DNA of 64,000 nt from Hygrophila difformis (GCA_030278955.1 JAOANR010000014.1:35477453-35541452); one strand, 5' to 3'; numbered from the stretch's first letter, positions 34,869 to 47,086 are shown. Made by a program: numbers and translations. Notes: a model not told the origin generated them from the sequence alone.

Positions 34869-35192
34869 ATGGCTAGTCAAGACATGATGCAGTTGATGGT
34901 CAGGATGATGAGTGTTCATCTCGATTCCCACCAAACCCTAGAGCAGATGAAGTACCGTATGGCTCAATTGGAGGCCAATTTACATCACATGGGCAACTTG
35001 AGAGAGGCGGATCATCACCGCATAAACCAACTCGAGCGCCAAGTCCAAACCCTCACTACACAAAACTTAATACTAAAGGAATACATTGATGCCCACGGGC
35101 AAGACTTAAACACTATCTTTGACGAGCTGATGCCGCCGAGTTCGGAGGAGGAAGATCCTGCTACCCCACCGGAGGACGTCATGAGACACTAG
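34869..35192 (+). CDS. Small coiled-coil protein upstream of gag in element B (unknown function)
   Basis: A 107-residue open frame between the primer site and gag, starting MASQDMMQLMVRMMSVHL and ending EEEDPATPPEDVMRH. The middle (about residues 20-75) is rich in leucine, glutamine and charged residues in a heptad-like pattern (QMKYRMAQLEANL, INQLERQVQTL), so it should form a coiled coil; the tail is acidic and proline-containing. It has its own ATG (CTAGATGGC) and stop, and is separated from gag by 245 bp with stop codons. Element A has no counterpart. It could be a gag-like multimerisation factor, a captured host fragment, or a chance ORF; its length and regular composition argue against chance. 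I do not recognise the family. Confidence 0.5.
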   Translation: MASQDMMQLMVRMMSVHLDSHQTLEQMKYRMAQLEANLHHMGNLREADHHRINQLERQVQTLTTQNLILKEYIDAHGQDLNTIFDELMPPSSEEEDPATPPEDVMRH

Positions 35193-35437
35193 AGCTTCTA
35201 TTGTTAGATGCTATTTTGTTAGGAAAATATCGCTACTTTTGTACTAAAATTTCTTTTGAGGAAATAAAATGCCCGATTTATTTTTTTTAATCTTAAAATA
35301 AAACCCCCGAGGCGTCGTATGCTTCTTAATTCGAACAAAGCACCACGTGCTAAATTGCTACACACCTATACATTTATAGAAATAGCTTAGACTATATGCT
35401 AAATTCGCCAGTCCTAATCTATCCCATTTGTACCAGA
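35193..35437 (+). other. Spacer between the extra ORF and gag of element B
   Basis: AT-rich spacer with GAATAAAA-like tracts. An upstream in-frame ATG at 35396 exists, but the homologous start in element A argues for 35438. Confidence 0.5.
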
Positions 35438-38400
35438 ATGGCACCCAGAGGAAGAGGAAGAGGCAGAGCCCAACCCACTCCCCAAACCACCACTGAAACA
35501 CCTACTGAAACACCACCAAACGTCACTGAACCGATTCAACTTGATGAGGAACAGCCCCAAGGTGCGCAGGACGCCCCCGCACCGAACAATGTGGGCGATC
35601 GTCTTAGGACGATAGAGGAAGTGTTGATTGCGCTCGGAAACGCGCAAGTCAACCAGGGTCAAGCTGCGGCGGTACCTCCGCCCCAAGCTCGCCCTAACTA
35701 CCTGGCGATGGTGAATCCTTACCAGCCGCCCCACTATGCTGGTGAGGAGGATCCAGCTAAACTAGAGGAATGGATCCGAACCTTCGACAAACTGCTGGGA
35801 GCAGTTAAATGTCCGGAAGGAGAAAGAGTGCACGTCGCTTCGTACTACTTGGGAGGCGAAGCCGACGACTGGTGGCAGGCCACTCAAGCTAAACTGACTG
35901 AAGATGACAAGCCCTACTCGTGGATGGAGATGATGGAACTACTCAGGGATCGATTCTATCCCTTGAGTACTAAAGCTGCCATGTATGAAGAGTTCCTGTC
36001 GCTGAAACAAGGAGGCCAAACGGTGCAGGAATACTGCACACGCTTCAAGGAGCTGGTGAGGTTCGCACCAAGGCTAGTGCCTACTGATGCAGAAAAGGCA
36101 CAGAAGTTCGAGATGGGACTGAACCTGTCCGTGCGCGAGGTGATCGCGGGGGTACACTACCCCGATTTGCAAGCAGTGTATGACCGCGCTGTGGCGGTAG
36201 CACGCGTGCAGCAGCTGAAAAGGAGGGTGAGTGGGGAGTCCAGTAGGGGTCCTCAAGACAAGAGAAGCCAAGACTCAAGAAACGAGAACAACACTGGAAG
36301 GAACGAGCAACGTAGAGGGTCGAATAGGCCCCAACAAAACAACACTGGGAGGAGGTTCGACCAAGAAGATCCGGTACCACCTTGCCCGAGATGTGGACGA
36401 CCCCATCTGGCAAGGGGATGCCCGCAACAAGGCGCATGTTACCGATGCGGTCGAATGGGCCACGTTCGACGGGACTGCCGAACTAGGCTCGAGAACATAA
36501 CGAAGAGGGACGATTTGGTCGCGGGGCAAGAACAGCCTCAAAATCAAAATGGGCGAAACGGGAACAACCAAGGGTATAGACCCCCTCAAAATAGACCGCA
36601 AAACCAGAACCAGAACCAACGACCTCCGCCCCCGCAGAATCAAAACCAACAGCAAAACCAGCAGCAGAACGCGAATCAGCAGGGCAACCAAGGGCGCCCT
36701 GTGGGGAGGCTCAATGTGGTAAACCAAGCGGACGTGCCTGCGCAAGGAGAAGTGATGGCAGGTACATTTTATGTGTTGAATACGCCCCTTAGAATTCTAT
36801 TTGACTCTGGAGCTAGTTGCTCAATTATAGCATCAAGGATAGTGCCTGAGTTAGATCTACCTAAGTGCGAGAGAATTAGCTTAGGAATTCAATTGCCTTC
36901 TGGAGAAGTAGTGTCTTGCTCTAAACGATATAACGGAATTCCTATAGTGATAAAGAACGTAGAATTCTTCGCGAACTTAGTAGAATTTAACTTAAGAGAC
37001 TTTGACATCATACTGGGGATGGATTGGCTATCCCAGTATAAAGCGGTGATCGAATGCCAAAAGCAAAAGATCACCTTGTCAAAAAGTAGGGGAAAGAGGG
37101 TTATCTTTTACTCTCAGCCCCCTAAGAAAAGTAACAAAATCGTTAGTGCACTTAAACTAAGTAACTTGATGCGTAAGGGGTATGAACTATATGCGTGCTA
37201 TGTGCACAACCTTGAGGCGGAAGAAAACAAGGTTGATAGCATACCAGTGGTAAGAGAATACCCGGACGTGTTCCCTGAGGACGTTCCGGGCATGCCACCT
37301 GAGAGAGATCTTGAATTCACTATAGATCTCATTCCGGGGACAGAGCCTGTCTCGAAAGCTCCGTACCGGATGGCACCACTGGAAATGAAGGAGTTAATAG
37401 AACAACTCGAGGAACTATTGGGAAAAGGCTACATAAGACCGAGTACATCCCCTTGGGGAGCACCGGTTTTATTTGTCAAGAAGAAAGACGGAGGACTACG
37501 TCTTTGCATAGATTACCGAGGACTAAACCAAGTGACCATTAAGAATAAATACCCCCTACCGAGAATAGAGGATCTGTTTGATCAACTGAAGGGAGCTTCA
37601 GTATTCTCGAAGATCGATTTGCGATCTGGGTATCATCAATTGAGGATCGCCGAGAAGGACATTCCGAAGACGACATTTCGAACGCGATATGGCCATTACG
37701 AGTTCACAGTGTTATCCTTCGGGTTAACAAATGCTCCGGCCATGTTCATGAATCTCATGAACAACGTGTTCCGAGAATTGTTAGACCAGTGTGTCGTAGT
37801 GTTCATCGACGACATCCTGATCTACTCAAAGAGCGAGGAAGAACATGCAAAACACCTACATCAAGTGTTAGAAATCTTGCGAAGAAATCAGCTATACGGC
37901 AAGCTGTCGAAATGCGACTTCTGGCTGAAAGAAGTGGCATTCCTCGGACACATAGTATCCGCTGATGGAGTATCAGTGGATCCGGCAAAGGTTTCTGCCG
38001 TGACGGAGTGGGCAACTCCGAAGAGTCCAACGGAAATAAGGAGTTTCCTTGGATTAGCCGGGTATTATAGACGATTTGGGAAGGACTTTTCAAGGATTGC
38101 ACGTCCTTTGACCCAGCTACTAAAGAAAGGAGCAAAATACGAGTGGACCGAAGCGTGTGAGACTTCGTTTCAAGAGCTGAAGAAACGACTCACAACCACG
38201 CCCGTATTAACACTACCATCAGAGAATGGTGACTTCGAAGTATATAGCGATGCTTCGAAGGAAGGCTTAGGTTGTGTCTTGATGCAAGACTCGAGACTCG
38301 TAGCCTATGCATCACGCCAACTAAAACCCCACGAGGAAAATTATCCGACACACGACCTGGAGTTGGCAGCGGTCGTATTCGCTCTAAAGATATGGTGACA

Positions 38401-39608
38401 TTATCTTTATGGGCGGAAGTGTCGAATGTTCACCGACCACAAGAGCTTGAGATATATATTCACTCAGAAGGAGTTGAATTTGAGACAGCGAAGGTGGTTG
38501 GAACTTATTAAAGACTACGATTTAGAGATAGCATACCACGAGGGGAAGGCGAATGTGGTAGCCGATGCCCTAAGTCGGAAAACCCAACACGTAACAAACT
38601 TGTTGGTAATTCCGCCGGCATTGTACATGGATTTGGCAAGATTGGAGTTAGAACTTGTGCATCCTGGCACAGTGAGAGAAACGGTCAATGCCATGGTCGT
38701 AGAAACTCCAACATTGGACGAGATTCGACTCGCTCAACCGGGCGACCCGAAACTCGAGAAGATAAAAGGGTATATTGCCGAAGGAAAGGCAATAGGATTT
38801 GCTGTCCACGAGGATGGAAGCATCCGTTTTAAAGGGAGATGGTCAAACCATGCTAGAAGACATGCTGAGAGCGTGTGTGTTGGAATTCAAAGGGAATTGG
38901 GAATCGCATTTACCCTTGATTGAGTTTTCCTATAATAATAGCTACCATGCTAGTATCGGCATGGCACCTTTCGAGGCGTTGTATGGACGAAAGTGCCGAA
39001 GCCCATTGAGCTGGGAAGAAAACGATAAGTCCGTGGTAGTGGGACCACAACTTATCGAAGACATGGCTCAACAAATCAAAGTGATTCAAGGGAAGATGAA
39101 AGCCGCACAAGACCGTCAAAAGAGTTATGCCGACGTGAGACGACGAGACCTAGAATTTCAAGTGGGAGATAGGGTCATGCTAAAGATATCACCCATGAAG
39201 GGGGTGATGCGCTTTGGCAAACGAGGGAAGTTAAGTCCTCGATACATAGGGCCTTACGAAATTCTAGAACGAGTCGGAACTCTAGCCTACCGATTGGCTT
39301 TACCGCCACACTTAGATCGAGTTCATAATGTCTTCCATGTCTCGCAACTAAAGAAGTATGTGCCGGACCCGACACATGCACTTCAACCGGAGATAATTGA
39401 GCTCGATGAAGACTTGACTTACGAAGAAGTCCCATTGCGTATTCTTGACACTAAGGAACGAGTAACGAGGAACAAAACCGTCAAAATGATCAAGGTTCTT
39501 TGGTCAAACCACGAAAGTGAGACGGCAACTTGGGAAGTAGAATCCGACATGAGAGAACGTTACCCGACATTGTTCCAAACCGATACCGACACAGTTATGG
39601 GGACATAA
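35438..39608 (+). pseudogene. Element B gag-pol polyprotein, nonsense codon and integrase-core deletion
   Basis: Start [15 protein letters not shown] at 35438. In one frame follow gag (DDWWQA), two zinc knuckles at about 36384-36480 ([27 protein letters not shown]), a Gln/Asn-rich linker, protease ILFDSGAS near 36790, reverse transcriptase with FIDDILIYS near 37805 and RNase H ([11 protein letters not shown]). A CGA-to-TGA change makes a stop at 38396-38398; the frame continues after it. At about 38842 the sequence jumps from FKGRW to the end of the integrase core: compared with element A roughly 560 bp are missing, taking the zinc finger and the catalytic D and D, and shifting the frame. The C-terminal integrase part and the chromodomain (KVLWSNHESETATWEVE) remain in the new frame. 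Gag to RT is intact, so particles might still form. Confidence 0.93.
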
Positions 39609-39631
39609 CTGCAATCTTAAGGGGGAGAGGA
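39592..39631 (+). promoter_or_regulatory. Element B stem-loop 1 and first polypurine tract
   Basis: CAGTTATG/CATAACTG stem with GGGA loop (39592-39611), then AAGGGGGAGAGGA (39619-39631) and TGTCATACC. The polyprotein stop codon falls inside the stem-loop. Confidence 0.6.
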
Positions 39632-39688
39632 TGTCATACCACCTATTTTTGACCATCTATTTTTCGTGCACTTTTGTAAACTTTTGAA

Positions 39689-39724
39689 CTACGTTATGGC
39701 TTGATCCCTTTACCGGGTACGTAG
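39689..39724 (-). promoter_or_regulatory. CTACGT-type bulged hairpin in element B 3' region
   Basis: Minus-strand reading CTACGTACCCGGTAAAGGGA: an outer stem CTACGT/ACGTAG encloses an inner CCC/GGG stem. It lies between the two polypurine modules. Related copies are at 27891, 53321 and 56270. Confidence 0.6.
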
Positions 39725-39807
39725 GCAGCTTAGAAGTTTTAATTCTAAGTTCAGTCACAACATAATAAAACAAACACAAGACCTTAGCACGAGAAAAGCC
39801 GAAACAC

Positions 39808-39845
39808 AACTTCGAGGACGAAGTTGATTCTTAAGGAGGGTAGAC
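39808..39845 (+). promoter_or_regulatory. Element B stem-loop 2 and polypurine tract next to 3' LTR
   Basis: AACTTCG/CGAAGTT stem with loop AGGA (39808-39825), then AAGGAGGGTAGA (39833-39844) directly before the 3' LTR. Confidence 0.8.
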
Positions 39846-42449
39846 TGTAATACCCGTGAATTTTCCATCATAAAATAAAACAATAATTAAATAAATAAAC
39901 AGTAAATACAATAAATAAATGAATCCAGCAAATAAATAAATAAATAAATAAAGAGAAGGAAATGAGAAATGAGATTTTAACTTAAAAAGGAATTAAAGGA
40001 ATTTAATTAAATAAAAAGAATTATTAAAGGTAAATAAATTGCACACCGAAACCCGACACTAATGAACTCGAGGATTCGAGTCCAAAGCATCCAATTAGAC
40101 CCGAGAATAAATTTAGAAAGAAAGTAGAAACCCGAATATACCCCGGAAATCGGAATTCGGGAGCATAGAGGGATAGAAACCCGAAAGAGAGGCGGAAAAG
40201 CACGACGGATCGCACGACCCGCCCGGACCGAAGTCCAGGCGAGTGTCGCACGGTGGCCGCGCGGTGAAACAAGGAAGAGCGCGCCACGACCGCGCCACAT
40301 GACAGATTCGCCCGTTGCGTGAATCTCTCGCCCGAACGTGGATTTTTCGACTTTCGGTTGAACATATCTCGACCCAAGACCTTTAGGTCAGATGTTGGAC
40401 GCCCTAGGGATTGAGAAATCTATAAATAAACCCCTCGGGAGCCCCAAACAAGTTTACGAAACCCTACAACCTTCTATACGTTCGAAACCCTAAATCCGGA
40501 GTCGTCGGAGACACGAAACCAAGACGAACGCTGTTGGACGAATTTTTCCAAGGATCTCCATAGTCGTGGTAAGTCTCGATCCAATCCTTGTTCAATAAAC
40601 AATTCGAAAACGAATCCTAATCATCTCTTTTCTCTTTCTACACCTCGAATTGGATCTAGATCGTAGAACCCGACGAACGGAGAGGAGAAAAGGTGGACGG
40701 GAAGCCACGCCTTCGAAAAGACGATCCCGGACGTTCATAAACTCAGTAAGTTAACTCTTACATGGTTTTGGGATGAATTAAAACATTCAAAACTAAAAGA
40801 TTAACAAGAAATCGAAAATCTGTCAATTTATACTTTCTACCTACGCAACAGATTTGATGAATTTTTCCGAACCTTAAAACGAACTCAAACGGAAAAACTT
40901 AAAACACGAAAAACGTTCCTAAGACTTAGATCTAGCTACTGTAAATTTTTGAGAATTTTTAGAGACGATTTGATATGTGAAAACCCACCAAAACGGAACT
41001 GCTTGAATCTAGATCTTGAAACCTTGGACAGAACTTAGGAATGATCTTGATCACGTTTTTGACATAGGATCTAGGCTTTTTTAGATCTTTGGCCGAACAT
41101 GAAAGTTGTAGATAAATGTCTCAAGATGATCTCTGTCAAATTTCATTAAATTTGGAGTTGAATTGCTATGGTAGAATTCGAAATCTTTAAACTGTGACAC
41201 ATTAAACTCGGACAGAATTATTCTTATGCGAAAATTGGTGATTTTGACCTACTTAGGTATCTCGGATCGAAAAAGTTAAAACACGAGAGTTGTAGATCTT
41301 GATGTTTCCGAGTCAGATATGAAATTTTGGAATTTTTGGATTTAAATCTGAGTTTAGACGAATTTTAGAGTAAACTGTGGTTTACCGAAACGAAATCTTG
41401 AAATCTTGTTGAAACATGGAATTAACCTTTAGGGTTGAAACGAGTTGAGATATTATTTGTAAATAAATACAATTGAAGTCAGATTTTAAAAATTAAATCC
41501 CCTTACAAACTTGATAAATTAAAATTAGGGGTGAGTGCTCTGCAGGGTGCCCCCTAACGATTCACTTCGTGCCGTAATGGACGATGGTGACCCTGCGCGC
41601 TAAACTTGAGATATGGATTGCCTAAACGGCGAAATATAGAGCCTACACTCTCGTGAATATCCGTATGGGTTTCCCGAGGCTCCGGAGTGGTACTGGGTAT
41701 GGCTGATACGGTTGCGGCCGCCGGGCTACCGGCTAAACTTGTTGACATCGCGATGCTATCGTGAAACTTTGAAATACCAAATCGGGGATGTAATGGGGAT
41801 TTTAAATTAAATTAAATTAGATTAAATTATGTTGTTGTCCAATTAAATTATTTAAATGCTTTATTTAAATTATGGCTTTTATGATTAAACCATGTGATAT
41901 GTGTTATTAAATAGAGCCTTGAGATAAATTATGCTATTGGATAGTGATTAGATTAAATTAAATATTATGTTATTATCATGTTTTGTTAAATTATATAATT
42001 TATGGCTTTTAAACCCTACGATCATGCATGTGTTAACTTACTCAGCAATTTTGCTGACCAAAACCATTTTTATTCATTTCCTTACAGAATATGTGGAATG
42101 AGCATGTGTGAGCACGATTCATGCATGGGATTTTGGGGAACACTTATTTTGCTTTTAAATTTCGTACTTAGACTATATTATGAACGGGCCTGTTTAACCC
42201 GTGTTTTGGCCATGTCGGCCCTTTTTATATTTTCCGCTGCGATACTGTACTAAACCAAATATTTCCGCTGCGCTATGCTATTATTATTTTCGAATTATAT
42301 TGTATGGGCTATTTTGAATGATTTAAATGTTTTTAAATACTGCAATACCTAGCCTTGCATCTCTTTAGTAAGCTCGGAGAAACCATGTCTTACTAGGGAG
42401 ATGTGGCGGTGACATCCCGACCTGGGTGACCAAAAACCGGGGTGTTACA
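39846..42449 (+). repeat. Element B 3' LTR
   Basis: 2604 bp, near-identical to the 5' LTR; TATA box at 40421-40428. GTTCG follows and matches the left flank. Confidence 0.95.
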
Positions 42450-42454
42450 GTTCG

Positions 42455-42939
42455 CCTAACCTCGTCAATCACTATCCAAACCATGCAAAATAACAAATAG
42501 AAATGAATACATAGACTACGGGCTACTTCATTTCCCGGTAAAGGGACCGTTCGCCAACAGTATTCTATAATATTCTTCACTATTCGTTTCATACATCACG
42601 GGTAAAGACAAAATAAAAAGAAAATTATTTTTGGGTCATCATGTATGAGAGACATTGGTTTCTCATGCAAGGGTATGAAAATTAATCCATAATCACTCTT
42701 TATGTCTAAATAATCTCTCATTCCATAATTAATTAATTAATTACAGTCCGGATTATGTACTTAGATCATTAGAGTTTAACTTTATAGAAAAATCTTTTAA
42801 TGGAAATTGAACAAAGTTCTCTATATTAAATTAATCATAGGTTGAGATCATTGGATTTCAACCTCAAAATATTAATATAAAGGTTCAATTAATTGAGTGA
42901 GAAAAATGGAGAAATGGAAAATTTGGCAAAAATGCCAAT
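42455..42939. other. Host region right of element B
   Basis: Continuation of the unidentified host. It contains the second copy of GGCTACTTCATTTCCCGGTA (about 42520) with GGACCGTTCG, paired with the copy left of B. No coding region. Confidence 0.4.
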
Positions 42940-43276
42940 TACGACGCTAGACAGATGTTACGACGCTATCCTAGGATAGCGTCGTATGGTAAATTTTTAG
43001 AAGTGTTGATAAAATAGGGGATACGACGCTATACACTAAATTACGACGCTATCCTAGGATATCGTCGTGGGTGTAGCGTCGTAGGTGGATTTTTGTAAGA
43101 AAATAAGTATTTTGGGGTTCTACGACTCTAGACAAAGATTACGACGCTATCTTAGGATAGCGTCGTAGGTCCAGTGTCGTAGAACAAGTTTTTCTTAAAC
43201 CCGAAGTAACTACGACGCAGAACCTTCACATACGTTGCTATCCTTGGGTAGCGTCGTAGGGCGGTTAGCGTCGTAG
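42940..43276. repeat. Nested palindrome array 2
   Basis: Four units. Positions 42959-42986 form a perfect 28-bp palindrome with half-site TACGACGCTATCCT. Similar, slightly mutated palindromes start at about 43042 and 43139. Outer arms TACGACGCTA and TAGCGTCGTAG flank them. Confidence 0.9.
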
Positions 43277-43983
43277 TCCCTTCAGGGCATAAGTGTTGTT
43301 TCGGATAATGTAATCTATACGATTGCAAACCCTATTTTTCAGATTCATGGTTCAAAATGCATACATGTAGCAAAACAAGGATGAACAGTAAACTAAAATG
43401 CTTAAAAACGAAAGGAAAATAAGCTTGAAACTATGCAAATGTGAACCACCAACCCAAGTGAGGGTTTTCAACCAACATATTATGCATGAGGATCCAAATA
43501 GAAAGGAGAAAACATTGAATCCTCAAGTAAACAGAAAAATAAATGACCAAATGGTCATGAAACCGAAAATAAAGCAAGAAATCCATAGACCAAGTCTATT
43601 TCATGAGTTGGGACTCGTTTTGTGATTATCTTCCCATAAATAAAGGAATAGTTTGATAATACCCATCATTTGGGTATTTCAAACCTTAATAAAAGTTTAC
43701 AAAGCCATTAAATAATGAAAATAGTGGCTATCTAGGTCTAAAACACTAAACACTCACTAATCTACACTAAACAGGAACTAAAAACTAGAAGTAATGCAGG
43801 AAAGATAAATAATACAAAAAAATAAACCCTAACTAACTACACACCTCTCAAGAACACCAAGTTGTCTCCAAGTTTTCTATATTCTCCCCCTTTTTTGATC
43901 CTAGGAGTCAGCTTGTCCTTATATAGGTGAGAAACCCTAGGCCCATGGGCCCCAAGGCCTTGAAATTTGAATTCTGGCCAGGT
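43277..43983. other. Non-coding spacer with minus-strand TATA box
   Basis: AT-rich. A minus-strand TATATAAG lies at 43918-43925, 58 bp from array 3, with leader-like sequence after it but no clear coding exon. The frame at 43398-43625 has no recognisable feature. Confidence 0.35.
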
Positions 43984-44252
43984 TACGACGCTGAGCTTGA
44001 CTTCGTCGCTATCCCCTACTACGACGCTATAGGTGTAACGTCGTAGTCTTCCACTTCGAATACACCTCTTTGTCTCTAAGTGGACAGCCTACGACGCTAT
44101 ACTCCATTTACGTCGCTACACTTGATCTACGACGCTATGCTTGACGTCGTAGCTCTTCTCCTTCAGAATCTTGCCTCATTTTCTGCCTACGTCGCTATAC
44201 TCAACTACGACGCTGAACATGCTTAGAGTCGTAGTTGAGTGTAGCGTCGTAA
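43984..44252. repeat. Nested palindrome array 3
   Basis: Three units with TACGACGCT/AGCGTCGTA arms and the variant TACGTCGCT. It lies 58 bp upstream of a minus-strand TATA box, as array 1 lies 20 bp upstream of one. Confidence 0.85.
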
Positions 44253-44560
44253 TTTCCTGAAAAATATTAAATTTTTGTGGGTTTTCATTTCTTATCCCAT
44301 CTTTTTGTTTCCTTTTTCTTTTCTTTTCTTTTTCTCATGTTTTTGGATTTTTCTAACATAAATGTGTAATAAAATTACATATTTATGTACTTTTCATACC
44401 AGCTCAATATTTTTACAAATATGCATAAATCAGTCTAATTCTACTGCTTTCTTATTTAATATAAGACCGGAATGCGATCAAATGCCCGTTTCAGACACGG
44501 AAATGGATTGAAAATAATGGACATTTCTGGCCATTATCAGCTGTCCCGGGCAGTTGGAGT

Positions 44561-47086
44561 AATATTGTAACACCCCGGATTTGATAACCCAGGCCGGGAT
44601 GCCACCGCCACACCTCCCCAAGCAAGACGCGAACCATTTCGAGCTCACTTGAGAAGATGCTAAGGCTAAGTTGTATCAATATTTGAAAATATTTAAAACC
44701 AATCAAGGAGTGCCCGAATTTAAATCAGAGTAAAGCAAAACATGTATCATTTAAAAACAGTGCGGAAGCTCAGTAAGGGCCAAACATGAGTTCAGAATTT
44801 GTAAAAGAATTTAAAAAAAAAATTAAGTGCGACAAGTCTTCGGAAATTCCCATCCCAAATGGTAAAGTGCCATGCGCTAATCTTCCACATCTGAAAAAAA
44901 ATAGAGACAACGTATCTTATCAGTACAACGGTACTGAGTAAGTTAATATATAGCACAACGAAGTTTAAAAATTCCAGAAGAGTATATTAAAGTGGGATTT
45001 TTAATTTAAAAGGAGGACGAGTAAAAAATAATATACTTATTTAAAAAGACGAATAAATAAATTAATTTAAAATCTCTTACACATATTCCGCGAATATTTT
45101 ACCAATGTTAGTTATGATCGAGGACACCCCATTAACATATCCTAGGGACGAACCCTTGGGATCAACCTCTGGGACTCGTACCCACGAGGTAAGTGCATGC
45201 AGCGGACCCTATACAGACACACTCCGGAGCCCTAGATAACCCATACGGATACATCTAGGAGTATAGACTCATACATCACAATAAATAAATGCCGTTTTGG
45301 CTACAAGAGAGGGGGCGACATAATTTTCACCACATTGGGCATCCCACTCGATCAAAACTTACAAAGTTTTAAAACCACATTTTATCATTTCATAATATCT
45401 CCACATTTCCAGAATCCATATTCTTCAAAAATGAGTAACACTCGACTCATAGTTCATCGAATATACCAAATAGCCTTTACCGATTAAAAGTAACACTGTG
45501 GCAGTTTTTGAAATCGCATTTAAAAATGCAACAAATTATTTTTAAAAATTCTGGAAAAATTACAGTAGCTAGAAAACATCAAAATAAGCATTGTTCATAG
45601 AAATAGCCATCTCAAAATTCGGACTCTAAGTAGGTCATTTTATCCCATTTCAGAAAGCTATTGAATTACCATTCCTCATGCTCCAGTAAATCCGACTACA
45701 GTGAGTTCAAAAATTCATAACAATTTCATATGTGCTCCAAAAATCATGAAATTTTACAGGGATAATCTAGACACATAATGGAACAAATTTCATGAAGACA
45801 TCAAGCACTAAAAACGTTCATAGGCAAGAGTGAATCGAACAACAAAACTGACTACATACATTCATCAAAACTGTCAACACATACGCAGAAAATACCAGAT
45901 CGAATTTGGGTGACCAAAACATGTCCAAAAATTTTAAAAATTTACAGAGAGCATCTTTAGGACATTAGGAACAAGTTTCATTTTGGAAGGTTCTCCTAAA
46001 AATGTACGGATCATGGTCGAATTCACAGAACAATAAAATTGGTCATAGGAAACCCTATTTGACAGATTTTGTCACATGAAAAGATAAACCTATATCTCGA
46101 GTTATACTCAACCAAAACTCCTAAAAATCGACGTGCACAATACTAACTTACTTAGGAACAAGGTAGAGTCGAAATTCTCCTTGGTGGTCTCCCTGAGATC
46201 GTCCGAAACAGGCTCTACAGTCCCACGAATCAACACCCTTCTCCAATTGAACCTATTTTGGAGTCGTCGGAGGAAATCTCAGTTCTAGGATAGAAAACTC
46301 GAACCTAGGACCAAGGAAAAATAGTAGAACTCTTACCTACCCTTAGAAGAATGGATTGGATCACTTGAACACGTCCACACTCCCTGGAAAGATGTTGAAC
46401 AACTCACAAACTCACCAACACTCACTATGGAACTATTTTCGGATAGAGTGCAAATGGATGGCTTTGGGGGCTGATTAGGGGTACTTATAGGGGTAGGGAG
46501 CAATCCAATGACTGCCATAGGATACTAGGGAGATGAGAGGATGAAATGCAACCCATAACTCCCGAATTAATCCCCTCAATCCTCATCCAAAACCCCCACT
46601 CACCCCATGACTCCATAGGATCCCCTTGGTGCCCAAGTTTCAATTATGAGCTGACTTTGTGGGGATTTAATACACCCAAAACCTATCCAAAACCCTCCCC
46701 ACACGTCCTCCAACATCGGATACTCAAAAAGGAGTCGTTTGGAATCGCCCACTACCATTATCATGGCAAAAAACGCATGAACCGTTATGACTTGTCATAA
46801 CAGCAGAGTGGCGCGCTGGTGGCGCGCTCCGCGCGGCCACCGCGCGGCCACCTGCTCGCGAATTTTTTTTTTTAATTTTTTTTTAAATATTATGATTTTA
46901 ATCTTTTAAAAATCATAATATGAATTATCCGAGATTGTTGGGATAATTCGATGCATCTATCCGAGTCGCGACTGTCCGAAATATTTAATTCCGCTCTCTC
47001 GGAATTAATTCGATTTCGATAAATAAATCAAATTCTTAAACTTCGGATTTAAAACTTGATGTCGATTTCTCGGGTATTACAAATAT
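44561..47086 (-). mobile_element. Solo LTR S2 of a gypsy element, TSD AATAT
   Basis: LTR 44566-47081 (2516 bp, minus orientation), TGTAACACCCCGG to CGGGTATTACA, flanked by AATAT at 44561-44565 and 47082-47086. Closely related to the LTR of element C: they share the hairpin pair at about 45138-45189 (CCTAGGGACGAACCC and CCTCTGGGACTCGTACCCAC) and the block at about 45195-45277. A GC-rich block with CCGCGCGGCCACCGCGCGG lies near 46829-46852. No internal domain. Confidence 0.92.

Larger units (their letters stand above)
31903..42454 (+). mobile_element. Gypsy element B (Tekay/Del-like chromovirus), integrase-deleted, TSD GTTCG
   Basis: Order: TSD GTTCG (31903-31907), 5' LTR 31908-34506, primer site 34510-34521, short repeat tract, extra ORF 34869-35192, gag-pol 35438-39608, two stem-loop/polypurine modules, 3' LTR 39846-42449, TSD GTTCG (42450-42454). 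The LTRs are near-identical, so the insertion is recent. The integrase core is deleted and RNase H has one nonsense codon, so B cannot integrate by itself and would need an enzyme from a related element such as A's relatives. Confidence 0.95.

Noticed and set aside
42940..44252. CACTA transposon ends
   Set aside because: Subterminal-like repeats are present but no CACTA terminal motif with a 3-bp duplication was found in the host region.
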